DNA of 59,000 nucleotides from Chara braunii (GCA_003427395.1 BFEA01000770.1:185066-244065), one strand, 5' to 3'. Numbered from the stretch's first letter, positions 1 to 11,044 are shown. Numbers and translations are program-made. Notes: generated by a model not told the origin, from the sequence alone.

Positions 1-648
1 CCAAGCAAACAACAAGGCGACCCGAGTCCTGCCCAGGGTCCCAGTTTCAATGTCCAGGCAAACAACAAGGCGACCCGAGTCCTGCCCAGGGTCCCAGTTT
101 CAATGTCCAAGCAAACAACAAGGCGACCCGAGTCCTGCCCAGGGTCCCAGTTTCAATGTCCAGGCAAACAACAAGGCGATCCGAGTCCTGCCCAGGGTCC
201 CAGTTTCAATGTCCAAGCAAACAACAAGGTGACCCGAGTCCTGCCCAGGGTCCCAGTTTCAATGTCCAAGCAAACAACAAGGCGACCCGAATCCTGCCCA
301 GGGTCCCAGTTTCAATGTCCAAGCAAACAACAAGGCGACCCGAGTCCTGCCCAGGGTCCCAGTTTCAATGTCCAAGCAAACAACAAGGCGACCCGAATCC
401 TGCCCAGGGTCCCAGTTTCAATGTCCAAGTAAACAACAAGGCGACCCGAGTCCTGCCCAGGGTCCCAGTTTCAATGTCAAAGCAAACAACAAGGCGACCC
501 GAGTCCTGCCCAGGGTCCCAGTTTCAATGTCCAAGCAAACAACAAGGCGACCCGAGTCCTGCCCAGGGTCCCGGTTTCAATGTCCAAGCAAACAACAAGG
601 CGACCCGAGTCCTGCCCAGGGTCCCAGTTTCACCGTCCAGGCAAACAA
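1..648. repeat. 53-bp minisatellite, about 12 copies
   Basis: A 53-bp unit (starting CCAAGCAAACAACAAGG and holding CCCAGGGTCCCAGTTTCA) repeats from the left edge to about 648 with only scattered substitutions. Because 53 is not a multiple of 3, the same unit is read in all three frames in turn, which yields repetitive open frames that are not genes. The array runs off the window edge, so its full size is unknown. The last copy is degenerate. Confidence 0.97.
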
Positions 649-1017
649 CCCCCACAATCAGAGTGACCTGACCAATCCCTTATGGAAANATTNNCAGGTC
701 CTCCAAGCAATCAAAGTAAANAAAGNGCTGAGCGAGTCCCTTGTGGACACAATGCCCAGCCTTTTTAAGCCCAAACAATTGCAGGCAAACTGTTAGTCAG
801 GCTGATTTTCTTAGCCACACAAATCTGATTTCAGTCAAACAGTATAATAATATCTGGATTTATACACACATTTCTTTACTTTAACCTGACTTTTCTCCTA
901 AAATAAAACATACAAAAGTCAAAATAGGGGTGCATGCATACGTAACAGTCAAACTAGTGAGTTGTACAGGTAGGGGTAACAATACCGAGTATACAAAATG
1001 GTCAACGTAGTTACCTC
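649..1017. other. non-coding stretch with ambiguous bases
   Basis: No gene or clear repeat seen. Several N bases near 688-726 show poor base calls next to the minisatellite. Confidence 0.5.
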
Positions 1018-2280
1018 AGTATTCCCCACTCCCAGAGTCAACTCCAAACTCTGGTGGAGCTCCCGCAAGTGGCGGGGGCAACCTCCCACCTAGGCCTTGA
1101 TGCAGTCTGTGGGTTGCAATCTCACCAGCCGGAGCAGCTGCCGCAATTGTTCAGCAAGCCGGATTCCTCCCTACTACTCAAGCTAACTGGGTCATGTCAT
1201 TCCACCAGCCATAAACAACCATCCACCACCAAAGGATTGAAGACAAGGGTCATCCGGATTGCAATCATGCGTATTATTAACAACATCCGAGCTCAGGGAC
1301 GGTGGCAGCAACTACCATTTTCTCGAAGAGCAGGAGCAGTGCCTTGAAGAAAATCAGCAACCCGAGCAAGGAGACGGAACAGTAACCCTGGTTGTGGCCT
1401 AATCCACTGGAACCCCGGTAGCCCAATGTCTATGTAACTAACGTCACACCTGTCGTAGCAGTCGGCCTGTTGAAACAGCAATCCCAAACCAGTTGCAGCA
1501 GCAACAGTCTCAGTGACAACAACTCGGCCTTCAACAGTAGCAACACAAGGTCTTAGATATAGCAACCTCTGTATCTTGCTGAGCAGACAACAGCTCAAAC
1601 TACTGCAGCTACTACAAATACCCAATGACGCGCTCCTTGACACCCATACGATCTAGAAAAAAGTTCTCAATCTGTTAATTCTTTCTATGCTTGTTGGCCA
1701 CGTATCATTACCCAACTTACCAGGTGAGGGCACCTCCTAGTGCTTGTTTCCCTTTCTGTTTCTAGCTGGCCTCAATCTTCACACGCCCCCTGCCTACCTC
1801 TCTCTTTCTCTCTTGACCTTTTTTCCCTCCCTGTATCTGGTCCAGATCCCGATCAGATTCCAGTACCTCTCTCCTTTAATACAGCGGGACAACTTCGAAC
1901 GAACACAACAATCAACAACTTAATCTGACTATGGAGAGGACGAGGGAGCGACTGCAGAGTGGGCATCCGCAGTCAGAGGATGGAAACCACTGTAATGGAG
2001 CAGATGAAAAAACCTACGAGAAGAGCAGGGAGATCACTAAGGATTCGATGAAAATAGCCCCGACTGTAATCGGGCTTTGGCACGTACGGCCGTGAACACC
2101 AACTTAGAGGAGGAGGCTACGACTGAAAGGAGCACCACACAGGGGCCACTCGTGAGCATGGACCGGTATAACTGCAAGATGAGTATAGCATGATCATAGC
2201 TACATTATTCACCAAATGTACAAAATGAGAATGAATCTCCCGCTAAAGAGTGGAAAGATACATCTTAGTCTTACGTAGGA
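1018..2280 (+). repeat. dispersed repeat family Y, copy 1
   Basis: The block GGAGCTCCCGCAA followed by a CAACCTCCCACCTAGGCCTTG-like run and GGGTTGCAATC recurs at 55733-55805 with the same order and spacing. Both copies then hold a stretch rich in CAG/CAA trinucleotides, and end near a shared CCCGCTA..AGT..AAGA motif (about 2240 and 57440). A short reverse-strand relic lies near 30020-30070. No coding domain is visible; it may be an LTR or a non-autonomous retroelement, but I could not find paired termini. Confidence 0.6.
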
Positions 2281-2906
2281 GTCTGCATGCCAGGTGAGTC
2301 TCTTCCTCTCTGTGTGTGTGCAGCGCTTGGATCTACTCGTTGCCTGATTTGTGTGCCTGCTGCCTTATTCACCAAAACTGCAAAAAAAAAATGAAATTTT
2401 CCCATGAATATTTGAAAAATACGTCCCACCGCGCAGCATCTTACCTCTGTAGCACAAAACGATCCACTATACCTGAAATCTGACTTCGCCAATGGATTCC
2501 CAGTGCTAAAAAAACCCTGTTTCGACTCTTCACTCGCTCGTTTCCGTTGAGAAACGAGTGAGCTACACAATTTTTACTCCCGTTCTTCCTTCCTCTTTTT
2601 CTCCTCGACTCCACCCGCGCAGCTCTTTTCTCTTCTAGCTCCTATTCCACTAACTTTTCGGCCCTTCTGACTACAAAATCAGGTTCGCCATAGCAAAAAA
2701 ACTCAGTCTAGCATCTTCGCCCACAAAAATTCATTGACAAACGCCCAAGATGTGCTTTCTTCACTCCGTTTTCTTCCCCTTTTCTCTTCGTTGCACCATC
2801 TCTTTCATCTCCCTCTTGCCCCACGTTATCCCCTCTGCCTTTCCCAACGCAAATCACCCTATAGTCCGACAGGCACTGACCAGAAAAACAAAAACCTATT
2901 GAGATT
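2281..2906. other. non-coding stretch, pyrimidine-rich
   Basis: C/T-rich DNA on the plus strand with short A runs. The open frames across it have no recognisable domain. A T run on the minus strand near 2880-2895 lies downstream of the U6-like sequence but about 15-25 nt beyond its expected end. Confidence 0.45.
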
Positions 2907-3008
2907 GTTGGACCCTCCTTTTCTCGATTTATACATGTCATCCTTCCGCAGGGTCCATGTTAATCTTCTCTGTATCATTCGAATTTTAATGGATGTCCCG
3001 AAGGATAG
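2907..3008 (-). ncRNA. U6 spliceosomal snRNA-like sequence, probable pseudogene
   Basis: Read on the minus strand this matches plant U6 snRNA along almost its whole length: a CTTCGGGACATCC 5-prime block, then GATACAGAGAAGATTA with the invariant ACAGAGA box (2967-2973), an internal stem-loop region (CATGGACCCTGCGGAAGGAT), and the 3-prime TAAATCGAGAAA block. U6 forms the catalytic core of the spliceosome. Against functionality: the catalytic AGC triad reads AAC (2959-2961), several other conserved bases differ, and no T-run terminator sits at the normal 3-prime end. I saw no USE or correctly placed TATA box upstream. It lies directly downstream, on the same strand, of an array of tRNA-like A boxes. 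Assignment to the U6 family is strong; function is doubtful. Confidence 0.85.
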
Positions 3009-3059
3009 AAGGGGACCGGTCCCCGGTAATTCAGGGTTATGTTATTATGTTCACCTGAT

Positions 3060-3780
3060 TGTATCTGGACTCAAACTTGAGTCTGTATTTCAACAGTTCA
3101 GGGGTGTACCAATTGTGCTAGGCTCGTTGATGCAGCACCGGTCCCGGGCCAGGTACCGGGCCTGGGTAGTCAAGACTGCAGTATTTTACTCATCTGCTCC
3201 CACTGGAATTCGAACTCAAGTCTGTATTTCAACAGTGCACGGGTGTACCAACCGAGTCATAGGCCTGATGGTAGCCCTTTTTTTTTCTTTTTTCGATTGT
3301 ACCTGGATTCGAACCCCAGCCTGTATCTCAGCAGCTCGTGGGTATACCACCTGAGCTTGGCCTACGGAAGCTGGTCCCACAGGCCTATTTTCAGCACTCC
3401 GCGGGTGTACCAACTGCGCCAGGCCCTGTGGCTTTGGTCCCACAGGCCTGGTTTCAACAGTTCATGGGTGTACCAACTGAGCTAGGCCCAGTGACACTTA
3501 TCCCACAGACTTGTTTTCCAACAGTCAGGGGGTGTACCAACTGAGCTAGGCTCAGTGACACTTATCCCACAGACTTGTTTTCCAGCAGTCTGCGGGTGTA
3601 CCAACTGAGCTAGGCCCAGTAGCACTGATCCCGCTACCTGGTTTTCAGCACTCTACGGGTGTACCAACTGAGCCAGGCCCAGTAACACTGATCCCGCAGA
3701 GCTGTTTTTCAACAGTCTGCGGGTGTGCCAATTGAGCTAGGCCCAGTGGTACTGATCCCGCAGACCTGTTCACACTCAAA
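3060..3780 (-). repeat. tandem tRNA-derived repeat (A-box units)
   Basis: On the minus strand a TAGCTCAGTTGG-type pol III A box recurs about nine times, with complements near 3108, 3247, 3346, 3409, 3473, 3537, 3600, 3664 and 3728. The last six or seven units have a regular 63-64 bp period. Units near 3303 and 3207 also carry a B-box-like GGTTCGAATCC or near match 40-45 nt downstream of the A box, as in a tRNA. The others have lost the B box. This fits a SINE-like or tRNA-derived unit that was tandemly amplified. Confidence 0.75.
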
Positions 3781-4467
3781 CCTCTTTACAACAAATCTTG
3801 GCTGGTAGACTTTGCCTTGCCCGGGCACAGTTCACTATTTCTCGGGTCCCACGGGCCTGCTCACACTCAAGCCTTCCAGCAGCAGATCCTGGCTAGCGGA
3901 CAGTGCATCTGCCGAAGATCCCCGCCACTCGGGATCCGGCTGCTTCGAGGGCTTTGCACCCACAGGCTCACCGGCACGTTGACCCCTTCGGTCTGTGCTT
4001 TCAAGACGGGTAGGATAAAGGAATTTTGTCAGTACGGAGGACCCCGAACGTTACTGCTAAAAGAGGCGCGTACTCAAGGTCATCGGCTGCCGTGACGGCC
4101 ACCCGTGGGGGAAAGTTCCAATCATTCCCCAATGCAATGCTGTCACAGCAACCCATGCTGGCAGACACCCACCGTACTGGCCAATGATGGCGGCGACCAA
4201 GTCGCCGTCTGCCCTCGACCAGGTGTGGGTACACGACTTCTCTCCATCCGCTCATCGCTCAACAATTTCAAGCGTTCTTTTCTTTCTTTCAAGGTTCCTT
4301 TCATCCTTCCTTGCGGTACTTTTCACCGTCGGTCCCACAGCCAGTTTTCCTGCTTGGTTCAAGACGCGATTTCAAGAGAAGAAAAATAAAAATAAAAAAA
4401 TATAAGTAAAAACATATCAAAAATAAAATTAGTAGAACCGACGACGACGAGGCCCCGCCGACGCCCT
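3781..4467. other. non-coding stretch
   Basis: The text CTCACACTCAA with CAGATCCTGGCTAG recurs twice within 3765-3900, so a short degenerate duplication is present. Otherwise I see no gene. A-rich DNA lies at 4380-4430. Confidence 0.45.
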
Positions 4468-4516
4468 CTTGGTTTCGCCAGTTAGACCCCGACTAGACCC
4501 GTTTGGCAAAACCAAG
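4468..4516. repeat. inverted repeat, 13-bp stem
   Basis: Arms CTTGGTTTCGCCA (4468-4480) and TGGCAAAACCAAG (4504-4516) pair at 12 of 13 positions around a 23-nt loop. Confidence 0.7.
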
Positions 4517-5049
4517 GGGGATAGTCCCTAAGGACCCTCAACCCCTCAGTCTCTTCCAATTGCGCTCCTCTACTCTATCGTTGCTTGCTAGCCTCAATCC
4601 CCGGATCTCCCTGGTGAAGGTGAATGTCGTAACCAATAGGGCTAAACCCAAACCTGACACAATCGCGCGTGGAACTTCATTCAAGTAGTATCCGCCACCA
4701 GGTAGGCCTACCATACATATTCAAGTAGGCCCTCCCCCTACTCGGTTGCGCCGCTGGCCCCAGGGCTGCGATCTTCGCACTCGGTATGTGGAGCCCCTAC
4801 TAGTGATGGCCCAATGAGCTGCCTCGGTAGTACTAAGGCCCTTACTCCTAATACTCGTTGTCGTTGCGGGTACTACTTTACACTGAGCCTCCATCGATTT
4901 GACAACGAAGTTCAACTGACTTTTCTCAATACTGGTAACAAAATAACCAGTCTTACTTACAAAATCAACTATCGCGCCCGCACATAAGACGCATATGACA
5001 CTTGCTTATCAAATTTTAATCCCCCGATGCCTTGTATCTTTGCCCAAAG
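4517..5049. other. non-coding stretch
   Basis: No gene, RNA gene or clear repeat recognised. Confidence 0.4.
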
Positions 5050-5336
5050 GGGCCGGTTTCTGTGTCGGCCGTCAATCCGATCGCAATCGCTAATTACGAC
5101 AGTCGCATACTCGAAAGAGTATGCCCACACACTCTCTAACCTCAGCATACTTAGCTTAATTAAATCGCCTTCAACAAATTACTAAGACGCGAGTACCGTC
5201 AGCACTCGTCCTATCGGCGCGTTTCTGTGGCCAAGGCCGGACCCAGCGCGACCTTTCAAAACAACGGCAAATACCCTTGTAAGGGTGTTTGCCACGACAA
5301 TCCACCCACACCCTATTAAGCGACGTCCCTGTCGCA
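5050..5336. repeat. cluster of short unrelated hairpins
   Basis: At least four separate palindromes lie within 290 bp: GGCCG/CGGCC (5051-5070), a perfect 8-bp stem GCATACTC/GAGTATGC closed by GAAA (5105-5124), a 13-bp stem GGCAAATACCCTT/AAGGGTGTTTGCC with one T-G pair and a 2-nt loop (5266-5293), and GCGAC/GTCGC (5320-5335). A further stem ATTGC/GCAAT closed by TTTC lies near 6018. Arms differ in sequence from one hairpin to the next. Confidence 0.6.
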
Positions 5337-5452
5337 CTTGGAGAAACATGCCAATCCCAAATAATTACATAGACTGGCCAAAGGAATAACCAAATCTGTA
5401 TAATCGGAAGGGCTCAACTTTTGACCAAGCATTCTAGTCTTGCGACATCCCT

Positions 5453-5522
5453 CTGACGGGCAGGACTCCAACCTGCATCTCTTGTCTGACTCACAGGGAT
5501 ACTTTCATTGTTCTACCGTCAT
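5453..5522 (-). tRNA. degenerate tRNA-like sequence
   Basis: Seventy nt on the minus strand can be drawn as a tRNA: acceptor ATGACGG pairs with CCGTCAG at six of seven positions, and a T arm has stem GCAGG/CCTGC around a 7-nt loop TTGGAGT. An anticodon-like arm holds GTC (Asp) but lacks U33 and has a mismatch. The T loop lacks the conserved C56, and the D arm does not fold well. At most this is a tRNA pseudogene or SINE head. Confidence 0.3.
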
Positions 5523-6148
5523 TGGTCAGCCCCAATATTCAAACACTTGCCCCTCCGCGTGCCCTAGACGCCTTCCGATTTTCGTTGGGTGCCTTCTGAA
5601 TTCGAGTTGCAAGCAACTCTCATCTTCAGGCTTGAGCTTTGGGCAAGACAAATGGTTACGAGTGGGATCACTTTGCAACACAAACTGATGCAGATTGCCA
5701 ACCCCTCTTGAGTACCTTAAGCAAATTAAAAGTGTACTCCCCCAGGTGGCCCAATCCTGTAATGAATCTCATATCAATAGCATACTCCCCTGGGTGGCCT
5801 ACCACTCAAAGGTCTACCCTCACTGAGTAGCTCACTTTTTCACAACTGTCTCAGTGCTGCACTCAGCCCACTCCTCACAATCTTAGGATCACAATCAACC
5901 TTTCCCCGGCGTCTAGTCACAGGTAAGGATATAGTCTTGACCTAGGCTCACCATGTCTCGGCTGATCAGACCAAGTCATGGTTCATTGCATCTTTAGACT
6001 ACGATGTTGCCTACATTGCTTTCGCAATGCTAAGGCGACTCCTATCTTTGAACCTAAGTACCCTCTAGTCATCACCCTAGTTAGAGCCATTTTGAATGAC
6101 CCATAATCGGCTTAGTATATAGTCCACCCATAATGATAGTAGTAAACA
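5523..6148. other. non-coding stretch
   Basis: A short duplicated motif (ACTCCCCCAGGTGGCC near 5737 and ACTCCCCTGGGTGGCC near 5784) is present. No gene recognised. Confidence 0.4.

Positions 6149-6183
<35 letters not shown>
6149..6183. repeat. (TAA)n microsatellite
   Basis: About eleven uninterrupted AAT/TAA units. Confidence 0.97.
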
Positions 6184-6597
6184 CCCCTTACTATAAAATA
6201 AAATGATGACAAAGTGTGGGCCACCCTTCCAGGCTCCAAGTTCAGGCTAGGCTAGAGGTTCGTTGTCCTGGTTGCGCGGGATAGTAGCCTTTCACTGGGT
6301 TAGCCCAATGATACCGGATTAGGCCCCGGCTTAGGCCTCTCATATACCCTAGGACCAGCCCTTAGCTTGCAGTCACACTGTTTGATCACGACAGAAATGG
6401 CTGCGGGTCCTAGAGCCTCACAACCAAGTTACCCTTCTTCTTGAGGAAACTTTTCACCACATATGCAAATAATCTCATAAGCTTGGTTATCCTTTGGCAG
6501 TTTTCTTCAAAACAAACTGAAATCATCACGACTTTCATTGCGTCTCACTTTATCTCATCAAACAATCTTCCTTCAAATCACGCGGACCACTCATCAT
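6184..6597. other. non-coding stretch
   Basis: No gene or repeat recognised. Confidence 0.4.
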
Positions 6598-6775
6598 TGG
6601 GCCCCCGCCTCACAAAACACATGGGTGACTCCTCTGCGGGCCCCCATCCAAATAAACTATGGGTGACTCCTCTGCGGGCCCCCATCCAAATAAACTATGG
6701 GTGGCTCCTTTGTGGACCCCCATCCAAATAAACACCTCCATGGGTGACTCCTCTATGGGTCCCCATCCTAATATC
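6598..6775. repeat. 38-bp tandem repeat, 4 copies
   Basis: The unit holds GGGTGACTCCTCTGCGGGCC followed by CCCATCCAAATAAAC. Three copies are regular and a fourth, after a short insertion, is more diverged. Confidence 0.9.
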
Positions 6776-7611
6776 CACATTTCTTAGGCTGCCATATCGG
6801 TTCAGCCTTTCCATAGCAAAGCGCAGATAAACGTATCCGTTAGTCAAACAATCTCAATGCATTTGACAACCAAATACAAGAATGACCATAAACACAAGAG
6901 TGAGTAAGATTCACACTTGGTGTGAGAAATGTTTATTGGCTTCCTGGTTCCACACGAGATCTCACATCACGATCCAGACTTAAAGATGAGACATCCTCAA
7001 TCAGAGATAGACAAAGAAAGTGGCATCGTAAACGTGATACCTATAGAAAATATATGTACATGAAACATCCTTCGTGCCAAAGTCTGGATCAACAAATGTT
7101 TCCCTGAGAGTCCTCAAAAATCCAAACCCAAACATAGCACGCTTTGAGTCTTAAGAGAGAAACAACTCGAAGAAAAAGATCTCAAATACACTCAAACGTA
7201 CCCTCTCATAGAAAAACAAAAACTCCCGATCATAAGAATAGTCTCTGGTCGTCAGGACCCACCCCCAAGTCACTCTCACATCCTGGATCCTCATACTACC
7301 AACTCACTGTATCATAAGCTCACACTCTCACTACTCAAACCACACGAAGTCTCCCCCATATGTACACTAGTCTGTGTCTGGTCCTCAGGCGTATCATAGA
7401 CTCAAGAAACTGTAAATCCTCACCTCCTCCAGGGCCTATCACCTAAATAGTACACTGTCAGGATATATCTCTATCCAGGCAACCCATACTAACTCACAAC
7501 TGAATCAAAAACATGTCGTAGGTAACCACCACAAAACCCATAACAAGATCGCACCACCCTCTCAAATCCTTATGCCCAGGATCAGAAGTCAAAGTCGAGG
7601 AAAATCTGATG
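6776..7611. other. 3-prime flank of the second gag-like block, non-coding
   Basis: A/C-rich DNA on the plus strand. If the second gag-like block belongs to an LTR element, its 3-prime end and LTR would lie here on the minus strand, but I could not identify LTR ends or a polypurine tract. Confidence 0.4.
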
Positions 7612-7968
7612 TCACTCATCCTCCCTCAACGTCAAACCCAGGTTCCTATATACTGCCACCTTCATATCATGGCGTCCCTGTCGGATGCGGGTGTGGTGCA
7701 TGTCCCTAAGGCGTCCCTGTGTATCAAACTGCACAATCCCTCTATCAAGATCATGCTGAAAAGCAGGGCAGTCTCCCCTATGATGTCCTCCCCTGCCACA
7801 CCATGAACATTTGTCACGCGCGCTCTCTTCCCCAACCTTCGCCATCTTGGGCGCGGGTGAGGCCTGGGTCTGATTGCTCTCCAATCTGGTAGTCACCTCC
7901 TGTATAGCTCTGTCCACCACATCAGGACTCGACACCCTCGCCGATCCTTCAGTGAATCTCCCCCCAAC
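7612..7968 (-). pseudogene. zinc-knuckle C-terminus of second gag-like protein
   Basis: This 107-residue frame carries a CCHC zinc knuckle, CSWCGRGGHHRGDC (C-X2-C-X4-H-X4-C), the nucleic-acid binding motif of retroelement Gag nucleocapsids. It ends in a TTG..REDE tail and a stop. It lies in exactly the same frame as the 766-residue frame upstream, separated from it by one TAG codon (7969-7971) and eleven sense codons, so the two were probably one protein. No ATG starts it, which also points to continuation from upstream. I call it the last part of an old gag; readthrough of the TAG is possible but unsupported. Confidence 0.75.
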
Positions 7969-10269
7969 CTATGCGGCAGACCTCTGAGCAAGTCCGCGAG
8001 CCACCTCCTCCATCACGTCAGGGCTCGGAGATGCGGCGGTGGGCAAGGTCCCGAATGGTGTCACATATGGATCCTGCGCGCCGTCTCGAAGTATGCCATC
8101 TCGGGGCTCCACAACTCCCTCTCGTATTCCCAACTCTACAGGGGGAGTCTGGTCCATAGTACGCACCTGCCCCTGTCCCACGGGTGCTACCTCACATATG
8201 GCAAGCATAAACTTGTCCACAGTGCTAGTCTCTCCCTCTGATGCCGGTCTAACTCCCATAGATCCTTCTGCCCAACTGTCTTGTCTGGTGACTCCCAAAC
8301 CCAAGGTCCATGGCTCCGTCTCCCGAAAAACTCGCATCCGCTCTGTAGTAGAATATGATCCCCCTGAAGCTCTCTCACCAACCGGCCCTGTCGGCACGCG
8401 AGTCCTCTGCCCCTGCTCAAAACTCAGAACCCTCTGCTCGACGTGCAACGTCAGTCGCCTCAAACTCTCCATGCTCAGGCTGAGGCCCTGAACCGTATCT
8501 CTCAACCCCCTGTTCTCTCTCTCCAACGCGTCCATCCTCCGCACTACGTCCTGCAGCGTCTCACCCCGCTCGACCTCTGATCGAGACAAACGCCTGACAT
8601 GCTGCATGACCTCCGCCAACTCTCTCACAGATGCCTCGGATAACAACCTCGCCTGGAGTCCGGCCTCTGCCCTCTCTTGCTCCTCTGTCGGCATGGGCTC
8701 TGCTCCCGTCTGTCGTCGCAGTCTGACCTCCTCCTGCCATCCGGCTGTCGTAGCATCCTCGTAGAACAACTGCATTGTCCGCTCCTCCGTCTCTCTCCTC
8801 AGCCTGACCAGGGTTGATATCTGGCTCTCCAACTGAGAGGCACGCACGGTCTCGAGGACGGCTCTGCGCTCCAAACGATCCCTGTCTGATGCGTCTGCGG
8901 GAGGCTCATACTCTTTAAGCACCCTCTGTACCTGTGCCCTCCAGTCACTTTCTTCCCTTGCTTGGATACGCAACACCGCCTCAGCCTCCTCTAAAGTCTG
9001 AACTTCTCTCCTCTCTACCAAAGAACGGATGTCCTCCACCAATGCTCCCAAAACTTCGTGCTCCTCCTGTCTTTCACTGCACAACTCAAAGGACCTAGTA
9101 GCGACTCTCCGAGCATAGTCTCTCATATCCTCAGTCGTCTGGCGTGCTGCAGTAAGGCCTCTGGCGATGTAGTCCCTCTGCAGTGTGAGGTCATCATGGA
9201 GCACTCTAAGTCCTCCAATCCTCTGATCCTCAGATAAAACCGGCCTAGCAGCCTGGCCTACCTGCTCAAAAGCCTCCCAGCTAGGGAAACGTAATGGCGG
9301 CATCCTCCTCATCTCCTCAGCTAACCATGTGTCTCCTCCAGCCTGCTCACGCTCCTCTACCCTCTGTGTCTCAGTTGAGGGCTCCCCTCTCTGGGTCTCC
9401 GGCTCATCCTGAGTAGACCTCATATCTGTCCCGGCATGAGCACCCATACTGCCTCCCTCTCTCTCGTCATCTCGACGAGGAGTCTCATCGAAGACTAGCG
9501 GTGACGACACCAAGCCGTCTGCGTGGAGATCATCCATGTGGGCCCCCGGGTCTATCCTCAGCACCTCATCTTCTATACGCTGCGTCTCTCTCTCTCCGTC
9601 CGCCAATTGGGACTCTTCCTGCTGCATCAACAGGCTAGGGGACTCAATAGTATATAGTAGGGTAGTCAGGGAATCCTCTGATCTCTGCGGCTCCTCACCC
9701 GTCTGAGCCTCCTCCAACACAGGCAGCTCCCCTAGCGATAACAATGTCTCAACCTCCCCCTGCTGCTCTTGCCCTACTGATGTAGTGACCGGCTCATCCG
9801 TAGACCACACCTCAATCGCTGGTAGCCCATCTATCACACCATGGGCGTCTCTCCACCTCAGCGGTCGATCTCCCCTATTTCCTGATGATGCTCGGGACAC
9901 ACTCTCTTGCTGAGATAGCGAACCTCCCAACGTATCCGCTCCCATGTCTGGGGCCACCGCCGTCTCATCTGGCTGAACAATCTCCTCCACTCTCTGAGTC
10001 TCCTCCTGACCAGCTCTCTCTGCCTCGAGCTCTCGCACTACCTCCACACTCGGCGCCGGCGAGCCGTCATGCCACTCACTCGTAGGTAATATAGCCTCCT
10101 CTCCTCCTGTCGTAGCCTCAGATGGCCTCTCAACGACACTGACTCTCTCCTCATGAGCAGCCTCTATAGCTGTCTCACCATAATCCGCTCCTCTCTCCAT
10201 ATGATGCACACGTGGGATATCATGTTGCTCTTCTCCCACCCTGCCTCCGATCCCGCTGTCGCTCCCCAA
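7969..10269 (-). pseudogene. long coiled-coil gag-like protein (766 aa), second element
   Basis: An open frame of 766 codons on the minus strand. Residues about 1-330 are acidic, rich in Glu, Thr, Ser and Arg and probably disordered. Residues about 340-640 are heptad-rich, with many Arg, Glu, Leu and Gln, and should form long coiled coils. The last 120 residues are Pro/Gly-rich and lead, through a TAG, into a CCHC zinc knuckle. The size, architecture and the neighbouring DEFLESF-type gag segment suggest a Gag-like structural protein of a retroelement rather than a cellular gene. It lacks protease and polymerase of its own nearby; the pol genes upstream on the same strand belong to a different gag. 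The start used here is simply the first ATG, and an intron may join it to the 10458-10808 segment. Confidence 0.6.
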
Positions 10270-10457
10270 CCCATATCCTGAGCTCTACGATATAATCTCG
10301 ATCTCCCCTATACAAACTGCGCCTCCTACTAGCTGGAAATGCTCCTCTAAGTGTTGCCTCAAGCCCCCTTCAGGACAATATGGAGGGTATGAACGCACTC
10401 ACCTCGTGTCTGAGCTCAGGAATAACCCAATGCAAAATTTGTCGGATACCCTGCACC

Positions 10458-10808
10458 TCAGTCCCATCTCTGCTCACTGGCTAAGATGGTAAAACTCTCA
10501 AGAAACTCGTCCAGGTTGGCCCCGTCGAAACGCATGGGCCTACCCCGTCGATCCAAAGGCTGGGGTCTCAACCTCAGCATCCTCCTGGCGAACTGACGCC
10601 AATCCAAAGAGTCTCTCGTAATCCGAGCCACGCATTCCACATACCTACCTGTACCCCTAACTCGCTCCATCAACTGGGAGAAATCTAATCTGAGGGCCCA
10701 GGCTTGTTTAACCAATCCATCCAGAAATGGAAAAACATGTCCACCATAGTAGCAAAATGGATCCAGGATCGCTGAAGTGGCTGTCCGCTGCTCTCCATGT
10801 CCCGCCAT
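10458..10808 (-). pseudogene. N-terminal gag segment of the second gag-like block
   Basis: This 116-residue frame starts at an ATG (MAGHGEQ) and contains RPMRFDGANLDEFLESF, a segment typical of the start of a retrotransposon Gag capsid domain. The frame stops at TGA (10458-10460), but shifting by one base within GACTGAGGTG restores a plausible continuation (EVQGIRQILHWVIPELRHEV) to about 10400. That segment ends in GAG/GTGAGT, a perfect 5-prime splice-donor consensus. So the likely structure is exon, one frameshift, then an intron before the long coiled-coil frame. A TATATAA motif lies about 100 bp upstream. Confidence 0.55.
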
Positions 10809-10904
10809 CCTGCCGCCTCACTGGCTATGGCCAACTTCAAAAAGTTGTCCCTGCACACATAAGGATGAATGACAGGAGCAAAATAGAATGAGTATAGATA
10901 GACC

Positions 10905-10914
10905 CTTATATATC
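10905..10914 (-). promoter_or_regulatory. candidate TATA box for second gag-like block
   Basis: ATATATAAGG on the minus strand, about 100 bp upstream of the ATG at 10808, with a possible 3-prime splice site (TGTGTGCAG, ending 10851) in between. The placement fits a promoter plus leader intron; this is inference. Confidence 0.3.
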
Positions 10915-11044
10915 TGACCTACTCACTAAAACCTAAGACTCTTAAGCCGAGACCTAGTCCAAACTAAACTAATATGCCACCCTACCACGTCATGGACTCA
11001 ACCAAATCATAAGAAAACTCATCTAAGGCACTTTCCAACACACC

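Noticed and set aside
50-796. Overlapping repetitive open frames (SKQQGDP..., VLPRVPV...)
   Set aside because: They are the three reading frames of the 53-bp minisatellite, not genes.
2734-3354. 206-codon plus-strand frame
   Set aside because: It runs antisense through the U6-like sequence and the tRNA-like array and encodes no domain.
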